64,000 nt of DNA from Nocardia amamiensis (GCF_015477605.1 NZ_JADLQX010000009.1:124001-188000); one strand, 5' to 3'; shown: positions 1 to 9,347, counted from the first letter of the stretch. Translations and numbers: made by a program. The notes: generated by a model not told the origin, from the sequence alone.

Positions 1-1
1 G

Positions 2-307
2 GTCGTCCTTCCACATGCGGCAGATCTGGAGCCCAGTGCGGCGATGGCCTTCTCGGAGTACGACATCGACGACGGCACGAACAAGCTCGCGATCCACATC
101 CCCGGACCGGTCGGCTGCCCGAGCATCGGCTTCACCGCGCGGGTCGAGGAATCGGCCGAGCTGGTCGGTGTGCGGCTGATCCGTGGCCTGCACCGCGGCA
201 TGCCGCCATGCCAGGGCGCGGGCCCGGAGCAGAAGCGCGAGTACGGCGTGGTCGTGGTCGATCTGGAACGACCACTGGGCAATCGGACGGTGCTCAGTCT
301 CGCGTGA
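2..307 (+). CDS. C-terminal part of an unidentified protein (truncated by window edge)
   Basis: The frame is open from the first bases of the window and ends at a TGA at 305-307, so only the last 101 codons are visible. An ATG at 44 exists, but the in-frame codons before it (VVLPHADLEPSAA) read like ordinary protein, so it is probably not the start. The visible part is mixed polar and hydrophobic with a cysteine pair (about residues 40 and 69) and ends in a beta-rich segment (VVVVDLERPLG). No domain is recognised. It could be a small secreted or hypothetical protein; nothing visible gives a function. Confidence 0.5.
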   Translation, partial: VVLPHAADLEPSAAMAFSEYDIDDGTNKLAIHIPGPVGCPSIGFTARVEESAELVGVRLIRGLHRGMPPCQGAGPEQKREYGVVVVDLERPLGNRTVLSLA

Positions 308-677
308 GCCGCGCGCCCGGTCGGCGTACCTGGCCGGGGGACGACCGCTCAATAGTGATCTTGTCGAAACCCACGCCGCGCGTGTTGTGAATTGTCCCTT
401 TCGTCGTTTCTCTTTCGCCACCGCGCTCGTTTCGACGCTATTTTCGCAGCGGATGGTGTCGCCTCCGCGGCCACCGGCGGTCCCGGAGCAGAAGGAGGGT
501 GCACCAGTTCGCCGCGATCGGCCCACAGCCGGTAGCGGTGATTCCTTCTGTTCTTCCCGTGGTGAACGAGGTGGTTCGCCACGGCTTTCCGTGCAGTGCC
601 GGTCCGCCCGAAGCGCCGACGCCGCGGCATGACTGCCGTGCGCCGGTGCGATGGCGGCTGACTTTCGAAGGAAAACC
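308..677. other. Intergenic stretch without a supported gene
   Basis: These 370 bases separate the truncated first gene from the lipase. Several overlapping short ORFs exist in different frames, but none has family resemblance, a ribosome-binding site or a distinctive composition. The part around 385-440 is less GC-rich than its surroundings and may carry the lipase promoter. No hairpin terminator was recognised after the first gene. Confidence 0.5.
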
Positions 678-1868
678 GTGTCCAGAATTCCGTTCCGGAT
701 CGCGATCTTGCTGCTGTTGAGCGTCATCTCGGTCGGCCTGCTCGGCCTCCCGGCGACGGCTCAGCCGCTCTATCCCACTCCCGATCCTGATCCGTTCTAC
801 ACCGCGCCGCCGGACCTGGCGGCCCTCACACCCGGCGACGTAGTGCGGACGCGCAGGATCGACACCGGCCTCTACCTGGGGACCGAGGGCTGGCAGGTGG
901 CGTTCCGGTCGACCAACTCGCAGGGCAAGCCGGTCATGGGCGTCACGACCGTCCTGCTGCCCGTCGGCGTCCGGAACCCGCCGCTGGTCTCCTACCAAGC
1001 GTTGATCAATTCCCTTGGCACCCAGTGCAACCCGTCGCGTTCGCTGTTCAACGGCGAATTGCAGGATGCGGTCGGCGCGATGCTGCCCGTCGGTCGCGGC
1101 TGGGCGATCTCGCTGCCGGACTACCTCGGCCCCACCTCCGCCTATGGAGCGGCGCGGCTGGGCGGCATGATGACGCTCGACAGCGTCAAGGCCGTGCAGA
1201 AGGTCGCCGAGCTCGGTCTGCGCGACTCCCCGGTCGCCATCGCGGGCTATTCCGGCGGCGGCATGGCCACTGCCTGGGCCGCCGCGCTGCAACCCAGCTA
1301 CGCGCCGGATCTGCGCCTCACCGCGGCCGTGGCCGGCGGCATCCCCGCCGACCTCGAGGAGATGGCGCTCGCGCTCGGCTTCGAGCCGCACCCCGGCTTC
1401 GGGCTCGCGTTCGCCGCGGCTATGGGACTGGAGCGCGAGTACCCGGACCGGCTGCCGGTCTCCGATCAGCTCAACGAGAACGGCCTGTGGTTCCGGGAAT
1501 TCACGCACGACGCCTGCCGCCGGTTCCTGCTCTTCCACGGCGCCTTCCGCAGTGCCGAGCAGATGGCGGCGACCAAGAGCCTGATGGACAGCCAGGAAGC
1601 GCGGACTGTGCTGCGGGAGAACAGCCTTCGCCATTTCCAAGGTGTGCCGACCGTTCCCACCTATCTCTGGCAGGGCCGATTCGACACGCTGACCTTCCAC
1701 GGGCCCGTCGCCGAGGTCGCCGACCGGTACTGCAAGGCAGGTGCGCCGGTGCAGTTCCACACCTATGACATCTCCGAGCACATGACCGCGGCGGTCGCCG
1801 GATTCACGGACGCGTGGAACTACGTCGAGTCCAGGTTCCGCGGTGAACCCGCGACGACGAACTGCTGA
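678..1868 (+). CDS. Secreted lipase/esterase (secretory lipase, LIP family)
   Basis: This 396-residue protein has the alpha/beta-hydrolase catalytic set: nucleophile Ser192 in GYSGGG, Asp336 in GRFDT and His368 in SEHMT. A typical Sec signal peptide covers residues 1-28: basic start, leucine-rich core and an ATA cleavage box before QPLYP. The family (fungal and actinobacterial secretory lipases) hydrolyses acyl esters outside the cell. Start choice: GTG at 678 is preceded by GAAGGA at 669-674 with proper spacing, whereas the upstream ATG at 651 would add nine charged residues before the signal. The gene stands alone and ends 13 bases before a strong hairpin shared with the convergent dehydrogenase gene. 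The substrate cannot be read from sequence; nocardial members may act on host lipids or triacylglycerols (inference). Confidence 0.88.
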   Translation: MSRIPFRIAILLLLSVISVGLLGLPATAQPLYPTPDPDPFYTAPPDLAALTPGDVVRTRRIDTGLYLGTEGWQVAFRSTNSQGKPVMGVTTVLLPVGVRNPPLVSYQALINSLGTQCNPSRSLFNGELQDAVGAMLPVGRGWAISLPDYLGPTSAYGAARLGGMMTLDSVKAVQKVAELGLRDSPVAIAGYSGGGMATAWAAALQPSYAPDLRLTAAVAGGIPADLEEMALALGFEPHPGFGLAFAAAMGLEREYPDRLPVSDQLNENGLWFREFTHDACRRFLLFHGAFRSAEQMAATKSLMDSQEARTVLRENSLRHFQGVPTVPTYLWQGRFDTLTFHGPVAEVADRYCKAGAPVQFHTYDISEHMTAAVAGFTDAWNYVESRFRGEPATTNC

Positions 1869-1880
1869 CCACTGACGAGC

Positions 1881-1913
1881 AGCGGCCCGGGAGACGGTCT
1901 CCCGGGCCGCTGT
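1881..1913. terminator. Bidirectional hairpin terminator between lipase and SDR genes
   Basis: A perfect 15-bp inverted repeat (1881-1895 with 1899-1913) has a 3-base loop. It lies between the stop codons of two convergent genes. There is no long T tract, as is usual in high-GC actinomycetes. Confidence 0.85.
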
Positions 1914-1920
1914 TCATTCC

Positions 1921-2757
1921 TCAGCTGATGGAGCGGACCTGCCGCTCGTATTCCCCGCGGGTCTTCTCGTCCGCGGGATGCAGCGCGCGGTCGCCGTCGA
2001 ACAGCCTGCGGACCAGACGCACCGCACGTTCCGGCGCCGCGGCCAGCGCGATGTCCACCGGACCGAGGTAATTCGGCACGGCCACTTCGGCTTTGCGAGT
2101 CCCACAGGTGCGCACGATCGCGGCGGCGACGTCCTCCGGGTCGACGGTCGGCATGCCGTGGCCGAGCGCCAGGCCCGAGGAGAGACGGGTGCGCACCGCC
2201 GACGGCAGGACGCAGCTGACGCTGACGCCGTGTTCGGCGAACTCCAGACGCGTGGCCGCCGAGAGACCGACGGCCGCGAACTTGCTCGCGTTGTAGACGG
2301 CGAGGCCTGGGATCGGGACCTTGCCCGCCAGCGAGGCGACGTTGACGATATGGCCGCGGCCACGCTCGATCATGCTCGGCGCGGCGGCCCGCATGCCGTG
2401 GATGAGGCCCCACACGTTGATATCCAGCGTGGCCTGGCCGACCACGTCCGGCTCGTCCAGGAACGCGCCCGCCGGCATGACGCCCGCGTTGTTGACCAGG
2501 ATGTCGACCGCACCCACCGCGTCGATCACGGTGTCCCACTGACCGCGCGAGCGCACGTCCAGTTCGTAGGCGACCCCGCCGATCGCGGCGGCGGCCGCTT
2601 CGGCGGCGGGCTTGTCCACGTCCGCGAGCACGACCCGAGATCCTTTGGCGGCGAACAATTCCGCGGTGGCTCGGCCGATGCCGCGGCCGCCGCCGGTGAT
2701 CAGGACCGTAGCCGCACGCAGGTCGATGCCGGGATAACCGGTTCCGAGAATGCTCAT
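1921..2757 (-). CDS. Short-chain dehydrogenase/reductase (SDR)
   Basis: The product has 278 residues, the size of a classical SDR. The Rossmann cofactor motif GGGRGIG is near residue 20, the NNAG structural motif (VNNAGVMPAG) is mid-protein and the catalytic YNASK tetrad (Tyr/Lys) follows. Family members oxidise or reduce alcohols and ketones with NAD(P)H; the substrate is unknown. The ATG at 2757 overlaps the patatin stop by four bases (ATGA), so the two are translationally coupled and transcribed patatin first. Pairing with a phospholipase-like protein suggests processing of a lipid-derived alcohol or ketone (inference). The open frame extends to 3264, but those extra codons are a shadow of the patatin gene. 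Confidence 0.9.
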   Translation of the reverse strand: MSILGTGYPGIDLRAATVLITGGGRGIGRATAELFAAKGSRVVLADVDKPAAEAAAAAIGGVAYELDVRSRGQWDTVIDAVGAVDILVNNAGVMPAGAFLDEPDVVGQATLDINVWGLIHGMRAAAPSMIERGRGHIVNVASLAGKVPIPGLAVYNASKFAAVGLSAATRLEFAEHGVSVSCVLPSAVRTRLSSGLALGHGMPTVDPEDVAAAIVRTCGTRKAEVAVPNYLGPVDIALAAAPERAVRLVRRLFDGDRALHPADEKTRGEYERQVRSIS

Positions 2758-3701
2758 TCGAAGGCTCCTTGTTCGAGCGCGCGGCGAGTGCTGCGCAGGC
2801 TGTGTTCGAAAGTGGCGAGACGGCGACGGCCGTCCATGAAGTTTGCGCCCATCACCGCGAGATCGTCGGCGGTGGCGCCCACGAAGAGGACCTTGGTTCC
2901 CGCGGCGCGCAACCGCACGATCTCGGCGTCGAGCCCGGCGCTCATGCGATTGCGCATCTGCCGCTCCAGCAGATGACCCACACCGGTCGCGGGAATCCGT
3001 CCCGCCGAGGCCATCGGGGCGAGCACGAGCACCTCGTCGAGCTTTTCGCGGGCGAGCAGGTCCACCGATGCGGTGGAGCCCGCGCCGCCGTCGACGAAAC
3101 GCCGTCCGGCGATCGTGACCGGCGGGAACCAGCCGGGGATCGCCCACGACGCCCGCAGCGCTTCTCCGATGGTCGCGTCGGGTGCGTCCGGCGAACCGAA
3201 CGCCACCCGCTGTCCGGTCTCGTAGTCCATTGCCACCAAGCGGGTTGCCGGATGCGGTACCCACGAGCGGCCCGGGTTGAGTTTTTCGGCCAGCCGCTGC
3301 AACCAGCCGGGGTCACCGCCGCCGATCGGCAGCAGCCCGCTTCCCGCGGACAGCAGTGCCTGCCCCGGCTCGTGGCGCCGCAGGAGCAGCCGCGGTGAGC
3401 CGAGCCGTGGGCGCGGCAATGGAGGAAAACGCCCCGGTTCGGTTTCCCCGTGCTCGCGCAAGATCGGATCGGTGGAGCTGCCGCGTTGCATGGCGACCAG
3501 CTCGTCGACCGAGACGCCGCTGCCCAGCATCGTCACCGCCTCCGCGCCCGCTGAGGTGCCGATCAGCACGTCGGCCTCGCGCGGATCCCAGTCGAGCACA
3601 TCGTGCGCGGCGGCCAACGCGGCGACGATCCACGCGGCCCCCACGGTGCCACCGCATCCGATGGCCAGGCCGCGGCGCTGCGGCCCATTGTTGTTACTCA
3701 T
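2754..3701 (-). CDS. Patatin-like phospholipase
   Basis: This 315-residue protein carries the patatin catalytic dyad: Ser50 in GTSAG and Asp204 in DGG. An oxyanion-type glycine-rich motif lies near the N-terminus (GCGGTVGAAW, residues 16-25). Patatins hydrolyse acyl chains from phospholipids or other lipids. Start choice: ATG at 3701 has a TAGTGT box eight bases upstream (3710-3715), which fits leaderless transcription; a GTG at 3713 in the same frame would add four residues and would fall inside that box. It is the first gene of a two-gene unit with the SDR downstream. There is no signal peptide, so it is probably cytoplasmic. Confidence 0.87.
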   Translation of the reverse strand: MSNNNGPQRRGLAIGCGGTVGAAWIVAALAAAHDVLDWDPREADVLIGTSAGAEAVTMLGSGVSVDELVAMQRGSSTDPILREHGETEPGRFPPLPRPRLGSPRLLLRRHEPGQALLSAGSGLLPIGGGDPGWLQRLAEKLNPGRSWVPHPATRLVAMDYETGQRVAFGSPDAPDATIGEALRASWAIPGWFPPVTIAGRRFVDGGAGSTASVDLLAREKLDEVLVLAPMASAGRIPATGVGHLLERQMRNRMSAGLDAEIVRLRAAGTKVLFVGATADDLAVMGANFMDGRRRLATFEHSLRSTRRALEQGAFE

Positions 3702-3709
3702 AGTCTCAG

Positions 3710-3715
3710 ACACTA
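3710..3715 (-). promoter_or_regulatory. Putative -10 box (TAGTGT) of a leaderless patatin transcript
   Basis: A TANNNT hexamer lies eight bases before the ATG at 3701 on the minus strand. It is one of about ten such arrangements in the window. Confidence 0.45.
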
Positions 3716-3762
3716 GCCGGACTACGCCGGAATGCCACCCCGCTCGGATCCTTCGACCGGCC

Positions 3763-4308
3763 TCAGGCCGTGAAGTGCAGTGTCCATTCGCCGCGATAGT
3801 GCAGGCGGGTCACGCTTCCGGGCGGGATATCGATGCGCCAGAACGATTTCGGCGGGGCGTCCAGGGTCACCAGCAGAGCGGCCCGGATGACCGCCGGGTG
3901 GGTCACCGCGATGGTGGACACGGCCTGGGCGGCGACCTCGGCCATCCACAGTCTGGTCCGCTCGATCACGTCCACCACGGACTCGCCGCCGTGCCCGCGG
4001 AACTCCGGATCGGTGAGCCACGCGTACAGCTCGTCCTGGGGTACCGACATGAGTTCCCCGCCGCGCCAGGCGCCCGCGTCCAGGTCGCGCAGACGGCTGT
4101 CCTCCTTGCCCGGCAAGCCGAGCAGAGCGGCGGTCTCGATGGTCCGGCGTTCGGGTCCGGTGAGCACCCGCGGAGCTGTCAACGGTCCGCATCCCGACAT
4201 CGCCCGGCGACCCGCCTCGGTGAGCGATTCGTCCACCGGAAAACGTGCCTTGCGCATCGCCTCGGTCATGCCATGGCTGACCAGGTCGAGTCTGAGCACC
4301 TTTTGCAC
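3763..4308 (-). CDS. Histidine phosphatase superfamily protein with altered RHG motif
   Basis: This 181-residue protein has the histidine phosphatase (phosphoglycerate mutase-like) fold: catalytic-His motif near the N-terminus (LVSHGMTEA), the second arginine region (LTGPERRTIETA), an acidic DLDAGAWRG segment and the late histidine in VTHPAVIR. The usual Arg-His-Gly is Ser-His-Gly, so the first phosphate-binding arginine is missing while the phosphorylated histidine remains. Family members dephosphorylate small phosphoesters or proteins; substrate and activity are uncertain. The GTG at 4308 has a TACGCT box seven bases upstream, supporting a leaderless start; a GTG at 4299 is an alternative. 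A dispersed leader-type repeat lies just upstream. Confidence 0.8.
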   Translation of the reverse strand: MQKVLRLDLVSHGMTEAMRKARFPVDESLTEAGRRAMSGCGPLTAPRVLTGPERRTIETAALLGLPGKEDSRLRDLDAGAWRGGELMSVPQDELYAWLTDPEFRGHGGESVVDVIERTRLWMAEVAAQAVSTIAVTHPAVIRAALLVTLDAPPKSFWRIDIPPGSVTRLHYRGEWTLHFTA

Positions 4309-4315
4309 CTGTCGA

Positions 4316-4321
4316 AGCGTA
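4316..4321 (-). promoter_or_regulatory. Putative -10 box (TACGCT), leaderless histidine phosphatase gene
   Basis: A TANNNT hexamer lies seven bases upstream of the GTG at 4308 on the minus strand. Confidence 0.45.
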
Positions 4322-4343
4322 CGGCGCGACGGCTACCGCCGCG

Positions 4344-4455
4344 CACGACTTCGCCTCGCTGCCGCTCGGCTCCGTCGCGCGCGAGGCGGCTGGGCATTCG
4401 GTTCACTCGCTGACGCTCGGCTGTGTCCATTGTTCGCTCGCTGACGCTCGCTCAT
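4344..4455 (-). repeat. Dispersed leader-ORF repeat, copy 1 (divergent)
   Basis: Read on the minus strand from 4455, it begins ATGAGCGAGCG, continues CAGCGAGCGAACAATGGACACAGCC and near its end has GGAGCCGAGCG.CAGCGAGGCGAAG. The same order occurs at 28025-28099 and 35043-35125. Here it contains an extra internal part and its ORF no longer ends at the downstream start codon. It precedes the histidine phosphatase gene in the same orientation as the other copies precede theirs. Confidence 0.7.
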
Positions 4456-4502
4456 GTAACGGCACGCGCGTGCCTGTCGGTGGCGCGGTGCACACTGATG
4501 CC

Positions 4503-7500
4503 ATGGCCCAGTTCTCCCGCGCGACCCAGGAGTGGTTCGACGGCGCGTTCCCGGCGCCCACGTCCGCTCAGCTCGGGGCGTGGCGGGCGATCGCGGCGGG
4601 CGAGCACACCCTCGTCATCGCGCCGACCGGCTCCGGGAAGACGCTGTCTGCGTTCCTTTGGGCGATCGATCAGCTGGCTACCCGGGATGGACCCGGCGAG
4701 CGTACCGGCACCTCGGTGCTGTACGTGTCGCCGCTGAAGGCGCTGGCCGTGGACGTGGAGCGCAATCTCCGGGCTCCGCTGGTCGGCATCACGCAGACCG
4801 CCAAGCGGCTGGGCGTCCAGCCGCCGGAGATCACCGTCGGCGTCCGTTCCGGCGACACCAGCGCCGCCGACCGGCGGTCCATGCTGCGCACCCCACCGGA
4901 CATCTTGATCACCACGCCGGAATCGCTGTTCCTCATGCTCACCTCGGCCGCGCGGGACACACTGCGCGACGTGCGCACAGTGATCGTGGACGAGGTGCAC
5001 GCGATCGCCGGTTCCAAACGCGGCGCGCACCTGGCCCTTTCGCTCGCCCGCCTGGACCTGCTGACCGAGCGGCCGGCCCAGCGTATCGGCCTGTCCGCCA
5101 CGGTCCGGCCGCCGGAGGAGGTCGGGCGCTTCCTCGTCGGCAATGCGCCGATCACCCTGGTCGCGCCGCCCGCGCCGAAGACGTTCGACCTGTCGGTGCG
5201 CGTTCCGGTCGCGGACATGACCGAGCCGGGCGACTCCGACCAGCCCGGGTCGATCTGGCCGCACGTGGACGAGGCGATCGTCGAGCTCGTCCTGGAGCAC
5301 CGGTCCTCGATCGTGTTCGCCAACTCCCGCAGGCTGGCCGAGCGTCTCACCGCCCGATTGAACGAGGCGTACGCGGCCCGGCTCGGCGAGCCGGTGCAGA
5401 CCGAGCACAAACCGCCCGCCCAGCTCGGAGCTTCCACCGAGGTGATCCATGGCGCGGGGGCGCTGCTGGCGCGGGCGCACCACGGTTCGGTGAGCAAAGA
5501 GCAGCGAGCGCTGATCGAAGACGATCTCAAAAGCGGGCGGCTGCGCTGCGTCGTCGCCACCAGCAGCCTCGAACTCGGCATCGACATGGGCGCGGTGGAC
5601 CTCGTCGTGCAGGTCGAGGCGCCGCCCTCGGTAGCGAGTGGATTGCAGCGGATCGGACGCGCCGGTCATCAGGTCGGCGAGATATCCCGCGGAGTGATCT
5701 TCCCGAAGCACCGCACCGACGTCATCCACTGCGCGGTGGCGTCGCAGCGTATGACCGCGGGGCAGATCGAGGCGATCCAGATCCCAGCGCACCCGCTGGA
5801 CATACTCGCGCAGCAGACCGTCGCCGCCTGCGCGCTCGATCCGATCGACGTCGACGCGTGGTTCGACGTGGTGCGCGGCACGGGGAGTTACGCGGCGCTG
5901 CCGCGCTCGGCCTACGAATCGGTGCTGGATCTGCTCTCCGGGCGTTATCCCTCCGACGAGTTCGCCGAGCTGCGGCCCCGGCTGGTGTGGGACCGCGACG
6001 CCGGGACGCTCACCGGACGGCCCGGCGCGCAACGCCTGGCCGTGACCTCCGGCGGCGCGATCCCCGACCGCGGGTTGTTCGCGGTGTACATGGTGGGCGA
6101 GAAGGCATCGCGCGTCGGCGAACTCGACGAGGAGATGGTCTACGAGTCACGGGTCGGCGACGTGTTCGCGCTCGGCGCGACAAGCTGGCGGATCGAGGAG
6201 ATCACCTTCGATCGAGTGCTGGTCACGCCCGCTTTCGGGCAGCCGGGCCGGTTGCCCTTCTGGCACGGCGATGGGCTCGGGCGGCCCGCGGAACTCGGTG
6301 CGGCGCTCGGTGCGTTCGTGCGCACGGTCGGGCAGCGGCTCGCGTCCGAGCCGGACGGTGCGACCGGAAGCCGGAAGACATTGCGGCCCAAGACGAGTTC
6401 GTCGGCCGGCCCAGCAGAGGACGACATCGCGCAGGTGCTGCGATCGGCCGGTCTGGACGACAACGCGACCGCCAACCTGCTCACGCTGCTGGACGAACAG
6501 CGCACCGCGGCCGGCCATCTGCCCAGCGACCGCACGCTGGTCGTGGAGCGTTTCCGCGACGAACTCGGCGACTGGCGCCTGGTCCTGCATTCGCCCTATG
6601 GACTGCCGGTGCACGCGCCGTGGGCGCTGGCAGTCGGGGCGCGGCTGCGCGAGCGGTTCGGCGTGGAAGCCGCGTCGAACGCCTCCGACGACGGCATCGT
6701 GGTGCGGCTGCCCGACACCACCGACGATCCGCCCGGCGCCGAGCTGTTCGTGTTCGAATCCGACGAGATCGACGACATCGTCACCGAGCAAGTGGGCGGC
6801 TCGGCGCTGTTCGCCTCCCGGTTCCGGGAGTGCGCGGCACGCGCCCTGCTGCTGCCCCGCCGCGACCCCGGCAAGCGCGCCCCACTGTGGCAGCAGCGCC
6901 AGCGCTCGGCCCAGTTGCTCGACGTGGCGCGCAAGTTCCCCGAGTTCCCGATCCTTTTGGAGACGGTGCGCGAATGCCTGCGCGATGTCTACGATCTGCC
7001 GTCGCTGCGCGAGTTGCTCGGCCGGGTCGGGCGCCGCCAAGTGCGGCTGGTCGAGGTGGAGACCGCGACGCCGTCACCGTTCGCGAGCGCCCTGCTGTTC
7101 GACTACATCGGCCAGTTCATGTACGACGGCGACAGCCCGCTGGCCGAGCGCCGCGCCGCCGCGCTGTCGCTCGACTCCGGTCTGCTCGCCGAGCTGCTCG
7201 GCCGGGTGGAGCTGCGCGAACTGCTGGACGCCGCGGTCATCGACCAGACCGAGCGAGAGTTGCAGCGGCTCACGCCGGAGCGGCGCGCGAGGGACGCCGA
7301 GGGCTTGGCGGATCTGCTGCGGCTGCTCGGGCCGCTCACCGCCGCAGAAGCCGCCGAGCGCTGCGAAGAGCAGCCCGCGGAATGGTTCGCGAGTCTGGTG
7401 GCCGCGCGGCGAGCGCTGGAAGTGTCGTTCGCGGGCCGGAGCTGGTGGGTGGCGGTGGAGGACGCGGCCCGCCTGCGTGACGCGTTGGGAGTTCCGCTGC

Positions 7501-9347
7501 CGATCGGAACGCCCGCGGCGTTCATCGAGCCGGTGGCCGATCCGCTCGGTGACCTGATCGGCCGCTACGCCCGCACGCACGGACCGTTCGGCACCGAGGC
7601 GGCCGCGGCCCGGTTCGGGCTCGGCACCGCCGTCGCCGCTTCCGCGCTGCACCGGCTCGTCGCCGAGAAACGCGTGGTGGAAGGCGAATTCACGCCCGGA
7701 GCCGCGGGGTCGGAATGGTGTGACGTGCAGGTGCTGCGCCGGCTGCGCCGCCGATCGCTCGCCGCCGCGCGGCACGAGGTCGAGCCGGTGTCCACCGCCG
7801 CGTTCGGCCGCTTCCTGCCGTCCTGGCAACACATCGGCACCGGCGCACTGCGTGGTGTCGACGGCGTCGCGGCCGTCGTGGAACAACTTGCGGGCGTGCC
7901 GATTCCGGCCTCCGCATGGGAATCGTTGATCCTGCCCGCGCGGGTGCCGGACTACACCCCCGCCATGCTCGACGAACTGATGGCGACCGGCGAGGTGATC
8001 TGGTCCGGACATGGCGCCATCACCGCGAAGGACGGCTGGATCGCCCTGCACTTGGCCGACCAAGCCCCGTTCACGCTCGCACCACCGGACGAGATAGATC
8101 TTTCGGACGTTCAACTGCGGCTGCTCACGGCATTGGGGGCGACCTTCGTGCCAGGTACATCGCCCGGAACCGCCGATGCCCCGGCAGGCCGCGAGCCGGT
8201 AACGCTGGACGAGCCCGATCCCTCGGCGGTCGACGGCAGCGGCGAGCATGCCGATTCGACCGGAGGCCGGTCCGCTGGGCGAGCACCACATATAGGCGGT
8301 GATGGGCTCAGAGCGAACTCCGCGGCACACAATGACGAATGGTCACCGATCGGCTTCGGGTCCCCGGACGATAGAGAACAACTCGGCGGAGGACAGCGAC
8401 TGGTGCCGGTGCCGCAAGGAGGCGGTGCGTTCTATTTCCGGCAGCTGTCGGACGCCACCGGCCTGCTCGACGACTCCGTGGTGGTGACGGCGCTGTGGGA
8501 ATTGGTCTGGGCGGGCTTGGTTTCCGGCGACACGTTCGCCCCGGTACGCGCGCTGCTGTCGGGAACGGCGCGGAGCACCACCGCGCATCGCACCCCCCGG
8601 CGCACGCCCCGCGGCCGTGCCTACCTCCCCAGGCCGAGTATGCCGACTCGTTCCGGTCCGCCTTCGGTAGCCGGACGGTGGTCGCTGTTGCCCGAGCGCG
8701 TCTCGGACAACACCGTGCGCGCGCACGCGACCGCGGATCAGCTTCTGGAGCGGTACGGGGTGCTGACCAGAGGATCGGTGCAGAACGAAGGAGTGCCGGG
8801 CGGATTCGCGCTGATGTACCGGGTGCTGACCGAATTCGAGGATCGCGGGCGTTGCCGCCGCGGGTATTTCGTCGACTCGCTCGGCGGCGCGCAGTTCTCC
8901 ACCACCGACGTGGTGGACCGACTGCGCTCCTTCGACACCGAGCGAGCCCGCCCCGAGTCCAGGCAGCCGACCGGCACGGTGCTGGCGCTGGCCGCCTGCG
9001 ATCCCGCCAACCCGTACGGCGCCGCGCTGGCCTGGCCGAAGAGCGACGTCGAGGGCGGGCATCGTCCCGGACGCAAAGCCGGCGCGCTGGTCGTGCTGGT
9101 GGACGGGGAACTCGTCCTCTACCTGGAACGGGGCGGCAAGACCCTGTTGACCTTCACCGAAGACCCCGACGCGCGCCGCGGCGCCGCGCAGGCCCTGGCC
9201 GGCCTGGTGCGGCACCGCCGCGTGGACTCGCTGGTCATCGACCGCGTCAACGGAGACACCGTGCACGGCAACACTTTCGCCGGCTTCCTCACCGAGGCGG
9301 GCTTCTCCACCACGCCACGCGGACTGCGCCTGCGGAGCCGCCCGTGA
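4503..9347 (+). CDS. lhr: Lhr family ATP-dependent helicase
   Basis: This 1,614-residue superfamily 2 helicase has Walker A GSGKT (residues 43-47), a DEVH box (VIVDEVHAIAG), an SAT motif (GLSATVRPP) and motifs V/VI ending in QRIGRAGH. Lhr is an ATP-driven 3'-5' DNA/DNA-RNA helicase, and in mycobacteria its expression rises in the mitomycin response. The long C-terminal half with winged-helix/core and Lhr-CTD parts is as in the family (mycobacterial Lhr is about 1,500 residues). It differs by about 100 extra, low-complexity residues near 1220-1310. ATG at 4503 gives the conserved beginning (MAQFSRATQEWF); an in-frame ATG at 4470 would add 11 unrelated residues. The nei-type gene follows 63 bases later, the same lhr-nei pairing as in M. 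tuberculosis, which suggests joint work in DNA repair. Confidence 0.93.
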   Translation: MAQFSRATQEWFDGAFPAPTSAQLGAWRAIAAGEHTLVIAPTGSGKTLSAFLWAIDQLATRDGPGERTGTSVLYVSPLKALAVDVERNLRAPLVGITQTAKRLGVQPPEITVGVRSGDTSAADRRSMLRTPPDILITTPESLFLMLTSAARDTLRDVRTVIVDEVHAIAGSKRGAHLALSLARLDLLTERPAQRIGLSATVRPPEEVGRFLVGNAPITLVAPPAPKTFDLSVRVPVADMTEPGDSDQPGSIWPHVDEAIVELVLEHRSSIVFANSRRLAERLTARLNEAYAARLGEPVQTEHKPPAQLGASTEVIHGAGALLARAHHGSVSKEQRALIEDDLKSGRLRCVVATSSLELGIDMGAVDLVVQVEAPPSVASGLQRIGRAGHQVGEISRGVIFPKHRTDVIHCAVASQRMTAGQIEAIQIPAHPLDILAQQTVAACALDPIDVDAWFDVVRGTGSYAALPRSAYESVLDLLSGRYPSDEFAELRPRLVWDRDAGTLTGRPGAQRLAVTSGGAIPDRGLFAVYMVGEKASRVGELDEEMVYESRVGDVFALGATSWRIEEITFDRVLVTPAFGQPGRLPFWHGDGLGRPAELGAALGAFVRTVGQRLASEPDGATGSRKTLRPKTSSSAGPAEDDIAQVLRSAGLDDNATANLLTLLDEQRTAAGHLPSDRTLVVERFRDELGDWRLVLHSPYGLPVHAPWALAVGARLRERFGVEAASNASDDGIVVRLPDTTDDPPGAELFVFESDEIDDIVTEQVGGSALFASRFRECAARALLLPRRDPGKRAPLWQQRQRSAQLLDVARKFPEFPILLETVRECLRDVYDLPSLRELLGRVGRRQVRLVEVETATPSPFASALLFDYIGQFMYDGDSPLAERRAAALSLDSGLLAELLGRVELRELLDAAVIDQTERELQRLTPERRARDAEGLADLLRLLGPLTAAEAAERCEEQPAEWFASLVAARRALEVSFAGRSWWVAVEDAARLRDALGVPLPIGTPAAFIEPVADPLGDLIGRYARTHGPFGTEAAAARFGLGTAVAASALHRLVAEKRVVEGEFTPGAAGSEWCDVQVLRRLRRRSLAAARHEVEPVSTAAFGRFLPSWQHIGTGALRGVDGVAAVVEQLAGVPIPASAWESLILPARVPDYTPAMLDELMATGEVIWSGHGAITAKDGWIALHLADQAPFTLAPPDEIDLSDVQLRLLTALGATFVPGTSPGTADAPAGREPVTLDEPDPSAVDGSGEHADSTGGRSAGRAPHIGGDGLRANSAAHNDEWSPIGFGSPDDREQLGGGQRLVPVPQGGGAFYFRQLSDATGLLDDSVVVTALWELVWAGLVSGDTFAPVRALLSGTARSTTAHRTPRRTPRGRAYLPRPSMPTRSGPPSVAGRWSLLPERVSDNTVRAHATADQLLERYGVLTRGSVQNEGVPGGFALMYRVLTEFEDRGRCRRGYFVDSLGGAQFSTTDVVDRLRSFDTERARPESRQPTGTVLALAACDPANPYGAALAWPKSDVEGGHRPGRKAGALVVLVDGELVLYLERGGKTLLTFTEDPDARRGAAQALAGLVRHRRVDSLVIDRVNGDTVHGNTFAGFLTEAGFSTTPRGLRLRSRP

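Noticed and set aside
4532..7480. Long plus-strand ORF in another frame of lhr
   Set aside because: Arg/Ala-rich shadow translation; the lhr frame shows all helicase motifs.
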